64,000 nucleotides of DNA from Caulobacteraceae bacterium (GCA_947475735.1 CANJLQ010000013.1:57634-121633), one strand, 5' to 3'. Shown: positions 1 to 8,937, counted from the stretch's first letter. Program-made: numbers and translations. Notes: a model not told the origin generated them from the sequence alone.

Positions 1-1255
1 AGGTCGCCATGCCCCGGGTATTGGGCATCTCCACCCATTCGTAGGCGTCGGCGTAGACGGTCATGTACCAGTCGTCGAGCGCGTCCGGATGGACGCCCAG
101 CAGCATGGCGAGATTGCCCGTCACCATCAGCCGCTGGATGTGATGCGCATAGGCGTGGTCGCGGGTCGAGGCGACGGCGTCGGCGACGCAGGCCATGTCG
201 GTCTCTCCCGACCAGAAGACCCACGGCAGGGTCCGGTCGGCATCGAGGAAGTTCCGCTCGCGATACTCCGGCACCTTCAGCCAGTAGATGCCGCGCACGA
301 ACTCGCGCCAGCCCAGGATCTGGCGGATGAAGCCCTCGACGGCGTTCAAGGGCGCGCGGCCAGCGCGGTACTCGGCCTCGGCCCGGCGGCAGATGTCGAG
401 GGGGTCGAGCAGGCCGAGGTTGAGCGAGGTCGAGATGAGGCCGTGCCACATCCAGGGCTGCCCCTCGGACATGGCGTCCTGCCAGTCGCCGAAGCCGGGC
501 AGGATGTTCGACAGGAAGTCGGAGAGCACCGTCTCGGCGTGCTCGGCCGTGGTGGGCCAGCCGAAGGCGTCCAGAGTGCCAAAATGATCGGGGAACAGGC
601 GGGCGACATCAGCGATGGCATCGGTCGCGACGGCGTCGGGCTTGATACGCAGCCGGGCCGGAGGGCGCAGGCCCTTCGTCAGCTTTTTGCGGTTTTCGGC
701 ATCGTAGTTCCACTGCCCACCGACCGGCTGGTCGCCGTCCAGCAGCAGGCCGGTCTCCTTGCGCATCTCGCGGTAAAAGAACTCCATCCGAAGCTGCTTC
801 TTGCCGGATGCCCAGCGACGGAACCGGTCGTGAGAGCAGAAAAAGCGAGCGTCCGGGCGGATTTCGACGGGCACGGAGGCGACGCCGGCGAAGGCCGCCA
901 GGGCCTGGGCCAAGCGCCACTCGCCGCATTCGGTGATTGCCACGGCGGTCAATTGCAGGTCGTCGAGCGCCCGGTGCAGTTCGCCCACGATCGAATGGGC
1001 GTTGGCGGGGTCGTCGATGCGGACGTAGCGGACCGTCACGCCCCGGGCTTCCAAGCGTAGGGCGAAGCTGCGCATGGCAGCGAAGATCAGGGCGATCTTC
1101 TGCTTGTGATGGCGGACGTAAGTGGCCTCGGCCTGCACCTCGGCCATCAGGACGACGTCGCGCGCTGGGTCGAGATCGGCAAGCGCGGACAGGCTGTCAG
1201 ACAGCTGGTCACCCAGCACCAGCCTCAGCGTTCCGGTCGTGCTAGGCTGGGGCAT
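1..1255 (-). CDS. Cryptochrome/photolyase-related protein (C-terminus beyond window)
   Basis: Flavin-dependent DNA photolyase or cryptochrome of the deoxyribodipyrimidine photolyase-related (PhrB, bacterial 6-4) family, which repairs UV lesions with light. The start codon at 1255 is followed by LRLVLGDQL (residues 10-18), the family's N-terminal signature, so this start is well supported. The frame stays open for 418 residues to the window edge; family members have about 510, so roughly the last 90 are missing. The segment SGETDMACV near residue 350 carries a cysteine where PhrB places the first ligand of its 4Fe-4S cluster; the remaining ligands would lie outside the window. The start codon overlaps the divergent sulfurtransferase start codon, leaving no intergenic promoter. 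The family call is firm; whether it repairs or senses light is not shown. Confidence 0.9.
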   Translation of the reverse strand, partial: MPQPSTTGTLRLVLGDQLSDSLSALADLDPARDVVLMAEVQAEATYVRHHKQKIALIFAAMRSFALRLEARGVTVRYVRIDDPANAHSIVGELHRALDDLQLTAVAITECGEWRLAQALAAFAGVASVPVEIRPDARFFCSHDRFRRWASGKKQLRMEFFYREMRKETGLLLDGDQPVGGQWNYDAENRKKLTKGLRPPARLRIKPDAVATDAIADVARLFPDHFGTLDAFGWPTTAEHAETVLSDFLSNILPGFGDWQDAMSEGQPWMWHGLISTSLNLGLLDPLDICRRAEAEYRAGRAPLNAVEGFIRQILGWREFVRGIYWLKVPEYRERNFLDADRTLPWVFWSGETDMACVADAVASTRDHAYAHHIQRLMVTGNLAMLLGVHPDALDDWYMTVYADAYEWVEMPNTRGMAT

Positions 1256-2087
1256 GGCATCCTTTCTGATCTCCACCGAAGCGCTGGCGCGCGAGCTGAA
1301 CGCGCCGAACCTGCGGATCGTCGACGCCAGTTGGCATCTCGACGGCCGCGACGCCCGCGCCGAGTTCGACCAGGCGCGCATCCCCGGCTCGGTCTTCTTC
1401 GACCTGGACGCGGTGTCTGACCACACCACGGACCTGCCGCACATGCTGCCCGACGCCGCAGCCTTCGCCGAGGCGGCGGGCGCGCTGGGCATCGCGGCGG
1501 ACGACCGGATCGTCGTCTATGACACCCAGGGCCTGTTCTCGGCCGCACGGGTCTGGTGGACCTTCCGATTGATGGGGGCCGAAGATGTACGGGTCCTGGA
1601 CGGCGGCCTGCCAAAGTGGCGCGCCGAGGGCCGGCCACTGGCATCGGGTCCGGCAGAACCCACTAAGCCCTCCACCTTCACGCCCGGACCAAGGCGCGGC
1701 ACCGTCGCCGACATGCCGTCGGTTCTGGCGGCCCTGACCGGCGACGCCCAGATCCTGGACGCGCGCCCCGCCCCGCGCTTCTCCGGCGCGACCGCCGAGC
1801 CGCGGCCCGGCCTGCGCTCCGGCCACATGCCGGGCGCACTGAACGTGCCGTTCAAGTCGGTGCTGGACGCCGATGGCCGCCTGCTGCCCGCCGACACTCT
1901 CCGCGATCGCTTCCGCGAGGCCGGCGTGACCTTCGACCAGCCGATCATCACCAGCTGCGGCTCGGGCGTGACGGCGGCCATCGTGACGCTGGCGCTCGCC
2001 GAACTGGGTCAAGACAGCGCGCTTTACGACGGTGCCTGGGCCGAATGGGGGAGCCGCGCGGACACCGCCGTCGTCCCCGGCCCCTGA
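1254..2087 (+). CDS. sseA: 3-mercaptopyruvate sulfurtransferase
   Basis: Two-domain rhodanese-type enzyme of 277 residues that moves sulfur from 3-mercaptopyruvate or thiosulfate to an acceptor. The N-terminal domain opens with FLIST...LRIVDASWHL, typical of this family. The C-terminal domain has the active-site loop CGSGVTA with catalytic Cys235, which is the mercaptopyruvate-type loop rather than the classical rhodanese loop. The start at 1254 fits the conserved N-terminus; the frame is open further upstream but that part reads through the photolyase gene on the other strand. A convergent symporter gene ends 4 bases after this stop. Expected to be cytoplasmic; no signal peptide is visible. 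Confidence 0.92.
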   Translation: MASFLISTEALARELNAPNLRIVDASWHLDGRDARAEFDQARIPGSVFFDLDAVSDHTTDLPHMLPDAAAFAEAAGALGIAADDRIVVYDTQGLFSAARVWWTFRLMGAEDVRVLDGGLPKWRAEGRPLASGPAEPTKPSTFTPGPRRGTVADMPSVLAALTGDAQILDARPAPRFSGATAEPRPGLRSGHMPGALNVPFKSVLDADGRLLPADTLRDRFREAGVTFDQPIITSCGSGVTAAIVTLALAELGQDSALYDGAWAEWGSRADTAVVPGP

Positions 2088-2091
2088 TAGA

Positions 2092-3417
2092 TCAGGCGAC
2101 GGTCGCCACGGTCGGCTGAGGCGCGGCCGGAGGAACCGGCTCGTCCTTCTCCCCACGAGAAACGACGGTAGCCAAAACCAGATCGCCCGTGACGTTGAGC
2201 ACCGTGCGGCACATGTCGAGGAAGCGATCGACGCCGAGGATCAGGCCGATCCCCTCGGCCGGCACCCCCACCATCACCAGGATCATGGCGATGACCGGCA
2301 GCGATCCCGCCGGCACGCCCGCCGTGCCGACGCCTCCGAGAATGCAGACCAGCATGACCACCACCTGCTGGGTGATCGACAGCTCGATCTGAAAGAACTG
2401 GGCCAGGAACAGCACGGTGACCCCCTCGAACAGGGCGGTGCCGTTCTGGTTGGCCGTGGCCCCGACGGTCAGCACGAAACGGGAGATCTTCCTCGGCAGC
2501 TTCAGCTGTTCCTCCGCCGCCTTCAGCGCGACCGGCAGGGTGGCGTTGGACGAGGCCGTGGTGAAGGCGACCAGCATGGGTCGCTGGACCCCCTTGAAAA
2601 ACCACAGCGGGCTGCGGCCCGCGCCGATCAGGACGACCAGCGGATAGACCACGAACATGTGGATCGCCATGGCCCCCACGGCCACGCCGACGAAGGCCGC
2701 CAGTCGCACCAGAAGGTCCCAGCCGAACAGGGCCGCGAGGTTGAACATCAGGCAGGCGATGGCGATCGGGGCCAGTTTGATGACCATGTTGATCAGCTTC
2801 ATCGTGACCTCGAGGATGCCCTCGATGGTCCGCTGGAGTTGGTCGGTGTTCGGGCCCTTGGCCATGACCAGGCCGATGCCGAACAGCAGGGCGAAGATCA
2901 TGATCGGCAGAATCTGGTTGTCGGCCGCCGCGGTGAACACGTTCGACGGGATCAGATCGAGGAAGAACTGGCCGAACTGGACGCTCTCGGGCGCATTCTC
3001 GACGATGCCTGCAGCCCCTTCCGCCCCCTCGGCCAGCAGGCGTTGCGCCAGGGCCGGATCGACGCCGTCCCCCGGGCGGAAATAGTTGACCATGCCCAGG
3101 CCGATGACCACGGCGATGGCCGAGACGATGACGGTCAGACTCAGGGTTTTGATCCCCGCGCGCCCGAGCGATTTCAGATCGCCCATCTCGGCCACGCCGA
3201 TGACGAGGGCCGAGAACAGCAGGGGAATCACAAGCATGAACAGCAGACGCAGGAAGATCTGTCCTGCCGGCCCCGTGATGTTCGACGTCAGCCACTGGAC
3301 CCAGACGGTCTCCGGCCCGACATACTGATTGACGTAGAGGCCGGCCCCCAGGCCGACGACAAAGCCGATCAGCATCAGCCAGTGAAGCGGGATCCCGCCG
3401 CGTTTCGTCGTGTCCAT
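2092..3417 (-). CDS. Dicarboxylate/amino acid:cation symporter (DAACS family)
   Basis: Inner-membrane sodium- or proton-coupled symporter of 441 residues in the GltP/DctA family. Many hydrophobic segments run through the protein. The re-entrant loop signature TASSNATLPV and the transport motif GATANQNGTALFEG, the counterpart of the cation/substrate-binding loop of glutamate transporters, are present. Substrate cannot be told from sequence: C4-dicarboxylates, glutamate or neutral amino acids are all possible. It is transcribed away from the amino-acid-binding lipoprotein start at 4578 but in the same direction, with 51 bases between that gene's stop and this start, so the two may be co-transcribed. 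Confidence 0.9.
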   Translation of the reverse strand: MDTTKRGGIPLHWLMLIGFVVGLGAGLYVNQYVGPETVWVQWLTSNITGPAGQIFLRLLFMLVIPLLFSALVIGVAEMGDLKSLGRAGIKTLSLTVIVSAIAVVIGLGMVNYFRPGDGVDPALAQRLLAEGAEGAAGIVENAPESVQFGQFFLDLIPSNVFTAAADNQILPIMIFALLFGIGLVMAKGPNTDQLQRTIEGILEVTMKLINMVIKLAPIAIACLMFNLAALFGWDLLVRLAAFVGVAVGAMAIHMFVVYPLVVLIGAGRSPLWFFKGVQRPMLVAFTTASSNATLPVALKAAEEQLKLPRKISRFVLTVGATANQNGTALFEGVTVLFLAQFFQIELSITQQVVVMLVCILGGVGTAGVPAGSLPVIAMILVMVGVPAEGIGLILGVDRFLDMCRTVLNVTGDLVLATVVSRGEKDEPVPPAAPQPTVATVA

Positions 3418-3468
3418 TCATCCCCCGAAGGCGCCGCCCGCTGCTCGTGGGTCGGCTCGTCTCGATCT

Positions 3469-4578
3469 CTAGCGGACCGGTAGGCCATAGATCAGGCCGC
3501 CCGGTCGAGCGTTCCATTGTGCATTCAACCCGCGGGCAAGGTCGAGGGGCGATTGCGAACCCAGGTTTCGCTCGAACACCTCGCCATAGTTACCGACGGC
3601 GCCGACCGCATCGACGGCCCAGGTGTCAGAAAGGCCCAGACGCTGGCCGAACTGACCCTCGGCCCCCAGCAGACGGCGGACGCGGGGATCGCGGGCCCCT
3701 TGTGCCTGTTCATCCACGGTATCCTGCGTCACGCCGTATTCCTCAGCCAGGATCAACGCGTTCAGAGTCCAGCGAACGACCGCCGTCCACTGTTCGTCGC
3801 CGCGCCGCGTGACGGGCCCCAGGGGCTCCTTGGAGATGACGTCGGGCAACAGGGCGTGTTGGGCGGGATCGGCCAGCGTCGTGCGTGCGGCGGCCAGCGC
3901 CGAGATGTCGGCGGAAAAGGCGTCGCAGTCCTCGCGTCCGTAGGCTTGGCGCGCGGCCTCTTCGGTCGGCAGGACGACGGCGCGGTAGTCGATACCCCGG
4001 CTGCGGAAATAGTCCTCGGCGTTCAGGGCGCTGGTCGAGCCGGACTGGACGCAGACCCGCGCGCCGGTTAGCTCGGCCGCGCTCGACAGGTTCAGCGAGC
4101 GCCGGACCAGGAAGCCCTGGCCGTCGTAGTAGTTGACGCCGGCGAAGCTCAACTGGCCCCCCGTGTCCCGCTCCATCGTCCAGGAGGTGTTGCGCCACAG
4201 GACGTCGATGCGGCCATCGGCCAGGGCCTGGAACCGGTTCTCGGCGGTCAAGGGCACGAACCGCACCGCGTCGCCATCGCCCAGGATCGCCGCCGCCAGG
4301 CCTCGGCAGAAGTCGGCGTCGAACCCGCGCCATTCTCCGCGATTGTCGGTGTAGGCGAAGCCGACCAGCCCCTGATGCACGCCGCAGTTCAGGCGTCCGC
4401 GCCGCCTGATGGCCTGGAGCGTCGGGCTTTCGACCACCTCGCCCGGGCTCTGGACTGTGGTCGAGGCCGGCACTTCGACGGTGGTCTCGGGCTCCGCGTC
4501 TCGCCCGCAGCCGGCCAGAGTCGCGGCGGCCGCCAAGATCGCGGCCCAGCCCAGAACTCGCCTCACGCTTACGCTCAT
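3469..4578 (-). CDS. Amino-acid ABC transporter substrate-binding lipoprotein (AapJ/BztA-like)
   Basis: Periplasmic solute-binding protein of 369 residues for polar amino acids. It starts with a lipoprotein signal peptide whose lipobox ends at Cys24 (LAGC). The mature part shows the general amino-acid-binding pattern: CGVHQGLVGFAYTDNRGEW, then a glycine-rich loop and DVLWRNTSWTMERD, as in AapJ and BztA. AapJ is normally soluble in the periplasm and sits beside AapQMP; here it is lipid-anchored and no permease or ATPase gene is adjacent, so its transporter must be elsewhere or it works in sensing. The gene lies upstream of the symporter on the same strand. Confidence 0.88.
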   Translation of the reverse strand: MSVSVRRVLGWAAILAAAATLAGCGRDAEPETTVEVPASTTVQSPGEVVESPTLQAIRRRGRLNCGVHQGLVGFAYTDNRGEWRGFDADFCRGLAAAILGDGDAVRFVPLTAENRFQALADGRIDVLWRNTSWTMERDTGGQLSFAGVNYYDGQGFLVRRSLNLSSAAELTGARVCVQSGSTSALNAEDYFRSRGIDYRAVVLPTEEAARQAYGREDCDAFSADISALAAARTTLADPAQHALLPDVISKEPLGPVTRRGDEQWTAVVRWTLNALILAEEYGVTQDTVDEQAQGARDPRVRRLLGAEGQFGQRLGLSDTWAVDAVGAVGNYGEVFERNLGSQSPLDLARGLNAQWNARPGGLIYGLPVR

Positions 4579-4678
4579 GTCCGTCCCGCGTCACGGTTGA
4601 GACGACTCGCGTCGTCCTGTCGCGCCCCGGTCGCTATAGAAGCCTTCAGGCGCCGGATCGCAACCCGTGGAGCACCGA

Positions 4679-5851
4679 ATGGACCCCCTTTCCGACCGCA
4701 CCCGCCTGATCGCGGCCGCCACCCGGCGGGGCGGGGGACGGCGTGGGGTCAATCCACCGATCGAGCGGGCCTCGACGCTGCTGTCGGACCGGGTCGGCGA
4801 CATGCGCGACAATTCGCTGGGCCCCGTCTACGGCATCGACGGCACCGCCTCCCAGGGCGCGCTCAAAGCCGCCGTCGCGGATCTGGAAGGCGCGGACCAC
4901 TGCTGGCTGTCGCCGTCGGGCCTCGCGGCCGTCACCGTGCCGATCCTGGCCCTGACTCGGCCGGGCGACGAGGTGCTGACGACCGACGCCGTGTACGGCC
5001 CCGTTCGCCGCTTCCTGACGCGGCATCTGTCGGCCCGAGGCGTGACGACGCGCTTCCATGCCCCCGACGCCACGGCGGAGGCGGTCGCGGCCATGATCGG
5101 CGAGCGGACGCGACTGATCCTGATCGAATCGCCCAGCTCCCTGACATTCGAGATGATGGATGTGACGGCTCTCGCGGCGGCCGCCGGCGCGCGCGGCGTT
5201 CTCACGGTGATGGACAACACCTGGGCGGCCGGACTGGCGTTCAAGCCCCTGGCGCACGGCGTCGACGTCAGTGCTCAGGCCCTGACCAAATACGCGGGCG
5301 GGCACTCCGACCTGCTGCTGGGGTCGATCTGCGCGTCCCATCCGAAGGTCTCGAGGGCCATCGCGGACACGATGGAGGACATCGGACTGTGCGTTTCGCC
5401 CGACGACGCCTGGCTGGCGCTGAGGGGGCTGCGGACCCTGCCGCTGCGCTATGCCGAGCAGGCGCGGTCGGGGCTGAAGGTCGCGGAATGGTTGACGGGA
5501 CGGCCCGAGATCGCCCGCGTGATCCACCCCGCCCTGCCCGGCGATCCGGGCCATCCTCTGTGGTCACGCGACTACACTGGCGCGGCCTCGATCTTCGGCG
5601 TCGTGATGCAGGGGGGAAGCGGGGCCGCCGCCGAGGCCTTCCTCGACGCCCTGAGCCTGTTCGGCCTTGGCTATTCGTGGGGCGGGTTCGAGAGCCTGAT
5701 CACGCACGAGACGCCACAGCTCGCCTATCGGATCGCTAGACCAGAGCTGGAAGGGCCCCTGCTGAGGCTGCACATCGGGCTGGAGGACCCCGGTGAGCTG
5801 ATCGCCGATCTGGAAGCCGGCCTGGAAGCCTGGAGCGCGGCGCTGGGCTAG
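4679..5851 (+). CDS. metC: Cystathionine beta-lyase (PLP-dependent)
   Basis: Cys/Met-metabolism PLP enzyme of 390 residues that cleaves cystathionine to homocysteine in methionine synthesis. The pyridoxal phosphate lysine is Lys204 in SAQALTKYAGGHSDLL, the beta-lyase version of the motif; the N-terminal NPPIERASTLL and GPVYGIDGTAS segments are also family features. The ATG at 4679 is preferred to an in-frame GTG at 4667. The stop codon overlaps the stop of the convergent gene in the palindrome CTAG at 5848-5851. The gene stands alone, with the amino-acid-binding lipoprotein divergent to its left. Confidence 0.9.
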   Translation: MDPLSDRTRLIAAATRRGGGRRGVNPPIERASTLLSDRVGDMRDNSLGPVYGIDGTASQGALKAAVADLEGADHCWLSPSGLAAVTVPILALTRPGDEVLTTDAVYGPVRRFLTRHLSARGVTTRFHAPDATAEAVAAMIGERTRLILIESPSSLTFEMMDVTALAAAAGARGVLTVMDNTWAAGLAFKPLAHGVDVSAQALTKYAGGHSDLLLGSICASHPKVSRAIADTMEDIGLCVSPDDAWLALRGLRTLPLRYAEQARSGLKVAEWLTGRPEIARVIHPALPGDPGHPLWSRDYTGAASIFGVVMQGGSGAAAEAFLDALSLFGLGYSWGGFESLITHETPQLAYRIARPELEGPLLRLHIGLEDPGELIADLEAGLEAWSAALG

Positions 5852-6108
5852 CCGCCGATCTCTGGCATCATCCCGGTGACGAAGCCGCGCATGCCGGTCT
5901 GGGGCTGCAGCATGCCGCGCAGGAAGTTGACCGTCACCCCGGCGCTGTCCTCGAACACGAAGCGACTCTGGGTGAAGCGGCAGTTGGAAAAGCCCGGCTG
6001 CTGCACGCCCTTGAACACCAGTTGGGCGTTCCTGAACTCGCAGTTGATGAAGGTGTTGCCGTCCACCAGCTGACGACCCTCCAGAACCTGATCGCGGATT
6101 TCGGGCAT
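5848..6108 (-). CDS. Small conserved hypothetical protein
   Basis: 86-residue protein that I do not recognise. It has a run of alternating aromatic and polar residues (TFINCEFRNAQLVFKG, then FSNCRFTQSRFVFEDSAG) that resembles one or two turns of a pentapeptide-repeat beta-helix, too short for a confident family call. The start at 6108 (MPEIRDQ) is chosen because a longer frame would run into the tRNA-Arg gene. It has no signal peptide and no membrane segment. The stop codon overlaps that of metC. Confidence 0.55.
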   Translation of the reverse strand: MPEIRDQVLEGRQLVDGNTFINCEFRNAQLVFKGVQQPGFSNCRFTQSRFVFEDSAGVTVNFLRGMLQPQTGMRGFVTGMMPEIGG

Positions 6109-6129
6109 GGGCGGTCCTTCGAAACGAGA

Positions 6130-6206
6130 TGGCGCGCCCAGCAGGACTCGAACCTGCAACCGCCCGCTTAGAAGGCGGGTGCTCTATCCAGTTGAGCTAT
6201 GGGCGC
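6130..6206 (-). tRNA. tRNA-Arg(TCT)
   Basis: Complete cloverleaf read on the minus strand from 6206. The acceptor arm GCGCCCA pairs with TGGGCGC, the D arm carries GCTC...GAGC, the anticodon stem CCCGC/GCGGG encloses loop CTTCTAA with anticodon TCT, and the T arm is GCAGG-TTCGAGT-CCTGC. The discriminator is G, and CCA is encoded at 6132-6130. Intact, with no sign of an integrated element at its 3' end. Confidence 0.96.
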
Positions 6207-6221
6207 GGACAGGGCGCAGGG

Positions 6222-6334
6222 GTTAGCCGCAACAGCCTCGCGGCTCAAGCAGCGAGCGCCCGCAGAGCGAGCGGTAGCCGCCTGAAGGCTTGCGGCTCAA
6301 GCAGCGAGGCTCCGCGAGCCGAGCGTTAGCCGCC
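6222..6334. repeat. Short GC-rich repeat pair behind the tRNA-Arg gene
   Basis: Two copies of an identical 17-base core beginning GCGGCTCAAGC stand at 6240-6256 and 6292-6308. Each is followed by a similar GC-rich stretch and by a GTAGCCGC or TTAGCCGC end; a further TTAGCCGC stands at 6223-6230. The GCGGCT and AGCCGC parts are inverse complements, so each unit can fold. This resembles a dispersed palindromic intergenic repeat. Copy number elsewhere in the genome is unknown. Confidence 0.6.
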
Positions 6335-6342
6335 CTTCCCGA

Positions 6343-6648
6343 CTAATGCGTCCAGGGCTGTTTGCGGTTGGTGGCGAAGTTGTCGGCGTAGGCCTTCAAG
6401 ATCACCGGCGGCTCCTGCGGCTCGTGCAGGCGGAAGGCGATGCCGTGGCGCTCGGCATAGGCGATCGCCTCCTCCTTGGTCTCGAAAGACAGCCGGACCT
6501 GGCCGTTCATGTCGGTCGAAGACGTCCAGCCCATCAGGGGGTCGATGGTGCGCGCCGAGGCCGGCTCGAACTCCAGCCGCCAGTCCTTCGTCTTGGCTTT
6601 GCCGGACTGCATGGCGGTCTTGGCGGGGCGGTAGATGCGGGCGAGCAT
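6343..6648 (-). CDS. NDUFS4-like complex I accessory protein (ETC_C1_NDUFS4 family)
   Basis: 101-residue protein of the NDUFS4/18-kDa family, an accessory subunit of NADH:ubiquinone oxidoreductase that alphaproteobacteria share with mitochondria. Diagnostic stretches are ARIYRPAKTAMQSGKAKTK near the N-terminus, then PLMGWTSSTDMNGQVRLSFETKEEAIAYAERHGI, and the C-terminal YADNFATNRKQPWTH with its final W-T-H. Length matches bacterial members. It is monocistronic, beside an acyl-CoA dehydrogenase on the same strand. Confidence 0.92.
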   Translation of the reverse strand: MLARIYRPAKTAMQSGKAKTKDWRLEFEPASARTIDPLMGWTSSTDMNGQVRLSFETKEEAIAYAERHGIAFRLHEPQEPPVILKAYADNFATNRKQPWTH

Positions 6649-6721
6649 GGGCGGTCTCGGTCTCGTCTTGGGTGTGGCGGACTTATAGCCGGTCGGCCCC
6701 CGGCGTCGAGTGCCGCGCCGG

Positions 6722-7861
6722 CTATTGGCGCATCATCTCGCGGGCGGTGATGACCCGCATGATCTCGTTGGTGCCTTCCAGAATGCGGTGAACGCGCAGG
6801 TCGCGCACGATCCGCTCCAGCGGATAGTCCTTCAGGTAGCCGTAGCCGCCGTGCAGTTGCAGCGCCTCGTCGGCGATCTGGAAACAGGCGTCGGTGGCCA
6901 GCCGCTTGGCCATGGCGCACCATTTGGTCTTCTCCGGATGGCCGGTGTCGATGGCCCAGGCGCCGCGCAGGACCATCAAACGCGCAGCCTCCAGCTGGGT
7001 CGCCATGTCCGCCAGCTTGAACTGGGTGTTCTGGAACTCGGCCAGAGCCCTGCCGAACTGTTTTCGCGTGGCGACGTAGGCCTGGGCCGTCTCGACCGCC
7101 AGCCGCGCCCCGCCCAGCGAACAGGCGGCAATGTTCAGCCGCCCGCCGTCCAGCCCCATCATGGCATAGCGGAAGCCGTCGCCCTCCTGGCCCAGCAGGT
7201 TGGCGACCGGGACGCGGCAGTCGTCGAAGCTGACGACTGCGGTCGGCTGGCTGTTCCAGCCCATCTTCTTTTCCTGGGCCCCGAAGCCGAGGCCCGGCGT
7301 GTCCTTCTCGATCACGAAAGCGCTGATGCCCTTCGGCCCCGGCTCGCCCGTACGGGCCATGACGACATAGACGTCGGACGTCCCCGCGCCAGAGATGAAG
7401 GCCTTGGAGCCGTTCAGCACGAAATGGTCGCCATCGCGCGTCGCGGAGGTCCGCATGGCCGCCGCGTCCGAGCCCGAGCCCGGCTCGGTCAGGCAGTAGC
7501 TCGCGATCAGTTCCATGGTGGCAAGGCGCGGGACATAGCGGGCGCGCAGCTCGTCGGAGCCGAAGCGGTCGATCATCCAGGTCGCCATGTTGTGGATCGA
7601 GATAAAGGCGGCCGTCGAGACGTCGCCGCGCGACAGTTCCTCGAAGATCACCGCCGCCTCGACCCGGCCCAGGGCCATGCCGCCGTGCTCCTCGCCCGCA
7701 TAGATGGCGGCGAAACCGGTTTCGGCCGCGCGGCGCATGACGTCGACGGGGAAATGCTTGGTCTCGTCCCACTCGGCCGAATGAGGGGCCAGCTCGGCGT
7801 CGGCAAAGGCGCGGGCGGCGTCCTGGATGGCGCGCTGGTCGTCGGTGAGGGCGAAATCCAT
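6722..7861 (-). CDS. Acyl-CoA dehydrogenase, isobutyryl-CoA type
   Basis: FAD-dependent acyl-CoA dehydrogenase of 379 residues. The family signatures YCLTEPGSGSDAAAMRTSA and the C-terminal LQLHGGYGYLKDYPLERIVRDLRVHRILEGTNEIMR are complete; the latter contains the region of the FAD-contacting and catalytic residues. Overall similarity by eye is closest to isobutyryl-CoA dehydrogenase (ACAD8) of valine breakdown, but short-chain relatives cannot be ruled out. It is divergent from hemB with about 70 bases between starts, so the two promoters share that gap. No other valine-catabolism gene is adjacent. Confidence 0.88.
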   Translation of the reverse strand: MDFALTDDQRAIQDAARAFADAELAPHSAEWDETKHFPVDVMRRAAETGFAAIYAGEEHGGMALGRVEAAVIFEELSRGDVSTAAFISIHNMATWMIDRFGSDELRARYVPRLATMELIASYCLTEPGSGSDAAAMRTSATRDGDHFVLNGSKAFISGAGTSDVYVVMARTGEPGPKGISAFVIEKDTPGLGFGAQEKKMGWNSQPTAVVSFDDCRVPVANLLGQEGDGFRYAMMGLDGGRLNIAACSLGGARLAVETAQAYVATRKQFGRALAEFQNTQFKLADMATQLEAARLMVLRGAWAIDTGHPEKTKWCAMAKRLATDACFQIADEALQLHGGYGYLKDYPLERIVRDLRVHRILEGTNEIMRVITAREMMRQ

Positions 7862-7930
7862 GGGGTCTCCCGGAGGTTTTGGGCCTTCTATCCGCTTCCC
7901 TCGCCGGGGAGAAGAAAGCTAAACCGCCGC

Positions 7931-8935
7931 ATGACCCTGATCGTGCCGCCCGCCCCCTATCCCCTCGCCCGCCCCCGCCGGCTGCGCAGCGCGCCGTGGA
8001 TTCGGCGGATGGTGGCCGAGACGACGCTGACGCCGTCGGACCTGATCTGGCCGCTGATCGTCCACGACGGCACCGAGGACCGGGTGCCGGTGCCCTCGAT
8101 GCCCGGCGTCTTCCGCCTCTCGCCCAGGGCGGCGGCCGAGGCGGCGAAGGAGGCGCACGGCCTGGGCATCCCCATGGTCGGGCTGTTCCCCAACGTCGAT
8201 CCGTCGATCAAGGACACCGTCGCCACGGGCGCGACGGATCCCGACGGCCTGGTGCCCGCCTGCATCCGCGCGATCAAGGATGCCGTTCCCGAAATCGGCG
8301 TCATGACCGACGTGGCGCTGGACTGCTACACCGACCACGGCCACGACGGCGTCCTGGAGGACGGCCGCATCGTCAACGATCCGACGCTGGAACGACTGGC
8401 GGAGCAGGCCTTCATCCATGCTCACGCCGGAGCCGATGTGGTCGCCCCATCCGACATGATGGACGGTCGGGTCCAGGCGATTCGAGAGGCGCTGGAAGCC
8501 AACGGATATCAGGACGTTATGATCCTGTCCTACGCCGCCAAATTCGCCTCGGCCTTCTACGGTCCGTACCGGGATGCTGTGGGGTCGGCGAAACAGCTGA
8601 GCGGCGACAAGAAGACCTATCAGATGGATTACGCCAACGCCGACGAGGCATTGCGCGAAGTCGCCATGGACATCGCCGAGGGCGCCGACATGGTCATGGT
8701 CAAGCCGGGTATGCCCTATCTCGACATCGTCCGCCGCGTGTCCGAGACCTTCAAAGTGCCGACTTTCGCCTATCAGGTGTCGGGCGAGTACGCGATGATG
8801 CGGGCCTCGATCGCCAACGGCTGGCTGGACGAGGAGCGCGCCATCCTCGAGACGCTGCACGGCTTCAAGCGGGCCGGCTGCGCGGGCGTCCTGACCTATT
8901 TCGCGCCGCAAGCCGCGCGTCTGCTCGGCGCCTGA
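7931..8935 (+). CDS. hemB: Delta-aminolevulinic acid dehydratase (porphobilinogen synthase)
   Basis: Cytoplasmic haem-pathway enzyme of 334 residues that condenses two 5-aminolevulinate molecules to porphobilinogen. Both Schiff-base lysines are in view, in MILSYAAKFASAFYGPYRDA and in VMVKPGMPYLDIV. The metal-binding region reads DVALDCYTDHGHDG, with one cysteine rather than the three-cysteine zinc site, so the enzyme is probably magnesium-dependent, as known for many alphaproteobacterial HemB. ATG at 7931 is the conserved start; the open frame upstream is non-coding. The stop is followed two bases later by the GTG of the methyltransferase, suggesting one transcript. Confidence 0.95.
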   Translation: MTLIVPPAPYPLARPRRLRSAPWIRRMVAETTLTPSDLIWPLIVHDGTEDRVPVPSMPGVFRLSPRAAAEAAKEAHGLGIPMVGLFPNVDPSIKDTVATGATDPDGLVPACIRAIKDAVPEIGVMTDVALDCYTDHGHDGVLEDGRIVNDPTLERLAEQAFIHAHAGADVVAPSDMMDGRVQAIREALEANGYQDVMILSYAAKFASAFYGPYRDAVGSAKQLSGDKKTYQMDYANADEALREVAMDIAEGADMVMVKPGMPYLDIVRRVSETFKVPTFAYQVSGEYAMMRASIANGWLDEERAILETLHGFKRAGCAGVLTYFAPQAARLLGA

Positions 8936-8937
8936 CG

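Noticed and set aside
2024..3517. Long open frames opposite the symporter gene (both strands)
   Set aside because: Shadows of the symporter caused by high GC; they lack any domain.
3469..4578. Amino-acid-binding protein as part of a local ABC operon
   Set aside because: No permease or ATPase gene is adjacent; the neighbour is a symporter of another family.
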